A stretch of 7,805 bases of DNA. Source: Phosphoribacter sp964647395. Lineage in GTDB: Bacteria; Actinomycetota; Actinomycetes; Actinomycetales; Dermatophilaceae. The DNA lies in assembly GCA_964647395.1 (NCBI GenBank), contig CAZYHR010000134.1:1-7805 (forward strand). Reading direction: 5' to 3'. Positions 6,931 to 7,805 of the stretch are shown here, piece after piece (the stretch's first letter is position 1; every line of letters begins with the position of its first letter). The translations under genes and the position numbers were made by a program. The notes beneath the pieces are model-generated. The model worked only from the letters and a program-made list of their open reading frames with translations, was not told the origin of the DNA and ran no database searches.

Positions 6931-6968
6931 GGAGGTATGCCGCGAAGGCGACTTCGCGGCATACCTCC
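6931..6968 (-). terminator. Strong perfect hairpin, likely terminator of the fadB-like gene
   Basis: The arms at 6931-6947 (GGAGGTATGCCGCGAAG) and 6952-6968 are perfect 17-base complements around the loop GCGA, which is a GNRA-type tetraloop in the + strand reading (TCGC on the - strand). It begins 18 bases after the stop of the - strand beta-oxidation gene and ends before the XRE-MurA promoter, so it should end transcription of the former and insulate the latter. There is no T-tract on either strand, which is usual for terminators of high-GC actinobacteria. Each arm carries the word GGTATGCCG, which recurs elsewhere in the window. Confidence 0.8.
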
Positions 6969-6986
6969 AGGTGCATAGCGGCTGGG

Positions 6987-7805
6987 TCAGTCTTCGCGCA
7001 GCACGCTGGCCACCCCCGGGGGCAGGAAACGCTGCCCGGTGACCCGCTCGGCGACTCCGGTGCGGTCCAGCAGGGGGGTGAGACCGCCGTTCCAGAACTG
7101 GAAGCCGGTGCCGGTGATCATCGCCAGGTCCAGGTCCATCGGCGCGGACACGACGCCCTCGTCGAGCATCCGGCGGGCCTCGTCGGCCAGCGCGCGCAGC
7201 ACCCGCTCGCGGACCTGCTCGACGGTGAGCTCGACCGGCTCAGCCGGTCGGGGGAGCAGGGCGAGGACCTCCGGCGCGACCTTGCCCGAGGCGTCGTAGA
7301 AGCCGGACTTGCCGGCCGCGACGACCGCCTGCAGGCCCTCGGACACGGGGAAGCGGTCCGGGAAGGCGCGGTGCAGGGTCTGGCCGTTGTGCAGCGCGAT
7401 GGCCGGGCCGACCAACCCGAGCAGCACGAACGGCGGCATCGGGGTCAGACCGGCGAAGGCCCGGTCGGCGACCTCGACCGGGGTGCCCTCGTCGACGACC
7501 TGGCCGACCTCGGCCATGAAGCGCCCGAGCAGCCGGTTGGCGATGAACGAGGGCGAGTCCTTGACCAGGATGCACGTCTTGCGCAACTGCTTGCCGACGG
7601 CGAAGGCCGTGGCCAGCGCGGCCTGGTCGGTCCGGTCACCGGTGATGATCTCCAGCAGCGGCATGACCGCGACCGGGTTGAAGAAGTGGAAGCCGACGGG
7701 GCGCTCGGGGTGCGCGAGCTTCGCGCCGATCTCCTCGACCGACAGCGACGAGGTGTTGGTGGCGAGGATCGCGCCGTCGGCGATGATCGGCTCGATCTCG
7801 GCGAA
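6987..7805 (-). CDS. fadB: 3-hydroxyacyl-CoA dehydrogenase (FadB-like), C-terminal part (5' end outside window)
   Basis: The frame is open from the right edge (first codon 7805-7803) to TGA at 6987, giving the last 272 residues. The protein oxidises L-3-hydroxyacyl-CoA to 3-ketoacyl-CoA with NAD+ in fatty-acid beta-oxidation. Counting from the edge, the end of the NAD-binding domain shows ATNTSSLSV (Ser19/20) and GFHFFNP with catalytic His40. Glu52 and Asn90 (FIANRL) complete the catalytic set, with His-Glu and His-Asn spacings of 12 and 50 residues, as in the human enzyme as I recall it. Two C-terminal 3HCDH-type domains follow (about 87-170 and 190-265), the second with DLAMITGTGFQFWNGGLTPLLD. 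This tail resembles bifunctional FadB/FadJ proteins that also carry an enoyl-CoA hydratase domain, but that part would lie outside the window, so the symbol is tentative. A strong hairpin follows the stop. Confidence 0.92.
   Translation of the reverse strand, partial: FAEIEPIIADGAILATNTSSLSVEEIGAKLAHPERPVGFHFFNPVAVMPLLEIITGDRTDQAALATAFAVGKQLRKTCILVKDSPSFIANRLLGRFMAEVGQVVDEGTPVEVADRAFAGLTPMPPFVLLGLVGPAIALHNGQTLHRAFPDRFPVSEGLQAVVAAGKSGFYDASGKVAPEVLALLPRPAEPVELTVEQVRERVLRALADEARRMLDEGVVSAPMDLDLAMITGTGFQFWNGGLTPLLDRTGVAERVTGQRFLPPGVASVLRED

Larger units (their letters stand above)
538..6963. repeat. Dispersed short word TATGCCG (ten copies)
   Basis: By hand count TATGCCG begins on the + strand at 538, 1920, 2080, 3203, 3677 and 6936. 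Its complement CGGCATA begins at 2951, 5823, 6312 and 6957. Five copies extend to GGTATGCCG (2078, 2951, 5823, 6934, 6957). At about 72% GC I would expect fewer than one 7-mer copy on both strands together. Six copies are in-frame Tyr-Ala (TAT GCC G) although TAC is the usual Tyr codon here; the rest are outside genes or in other contexts. Two form the arms of the hairpin at 6931-6968. Confidence 0.5.

Overview
The window is very GC-rich. GTG starts are common (four of the six visible starts), all eight genes end in TGA, and third positions are mostly G or C. Together with the protein types, this points to a high-GC actinobacterium, possibly near Intrasporangiaceae/Dermatophilaceae, though the family-level guess is only an impression. 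It reads as a chromosomal, mostly housekeeping region: I see no transposase, integrase, tRNA, rRNA or CRISPR array.

Left part, + strand (1-5316): the 3' end of an aconitase gene (acnA) is followed closely by a C39-like cysteine peptidase, a cupin protein overlapping it by ATGA, and a small unrecognised protein. An 88-base gap with a possible promoter and a good ribosome binding site then leads to dxs (1-deoxy-D-xylulose-5-phosphate synthase, entry enzyme of the MEP isoprenoid pathway). An alpha/beta hydrolase starts on the last base of the dxs stop codon. The short gaps and overlaps suggest two co-transcribed blocks: acnA to the small protein, and dxs plus hydrolase.

Right part, - strand (5347-7805): a MurA-type enolpyruvyl transferase with an N-terminal XRE helix-turn-helix domain converges on the hydrolase gene. 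Upstream of it is a possibly leaderless promoter with a symmetric operator candidate. A perfect 17-bp-stem hairpin then separates it from the 3' part of a fatty-acid beta-oxidation 3-hydroxyacyl-CoA dehydrogenase (FadB-like) that runs off the right edge.

The genes do not form one obvious pathway: TCA cycle, isoprenoid precursors, a wall-precursor-type enzyme with a DNA-binding domain, and beta-oxidation. The most interesting signals are (1) the XRE-MurA fusion with its own palindromic promoter element and (2) a short word, TATGCCG, that occurs ten times by hand count, including as an inverted pair in the terminator hairpin. I found no convincing wholly new multi-gene system.
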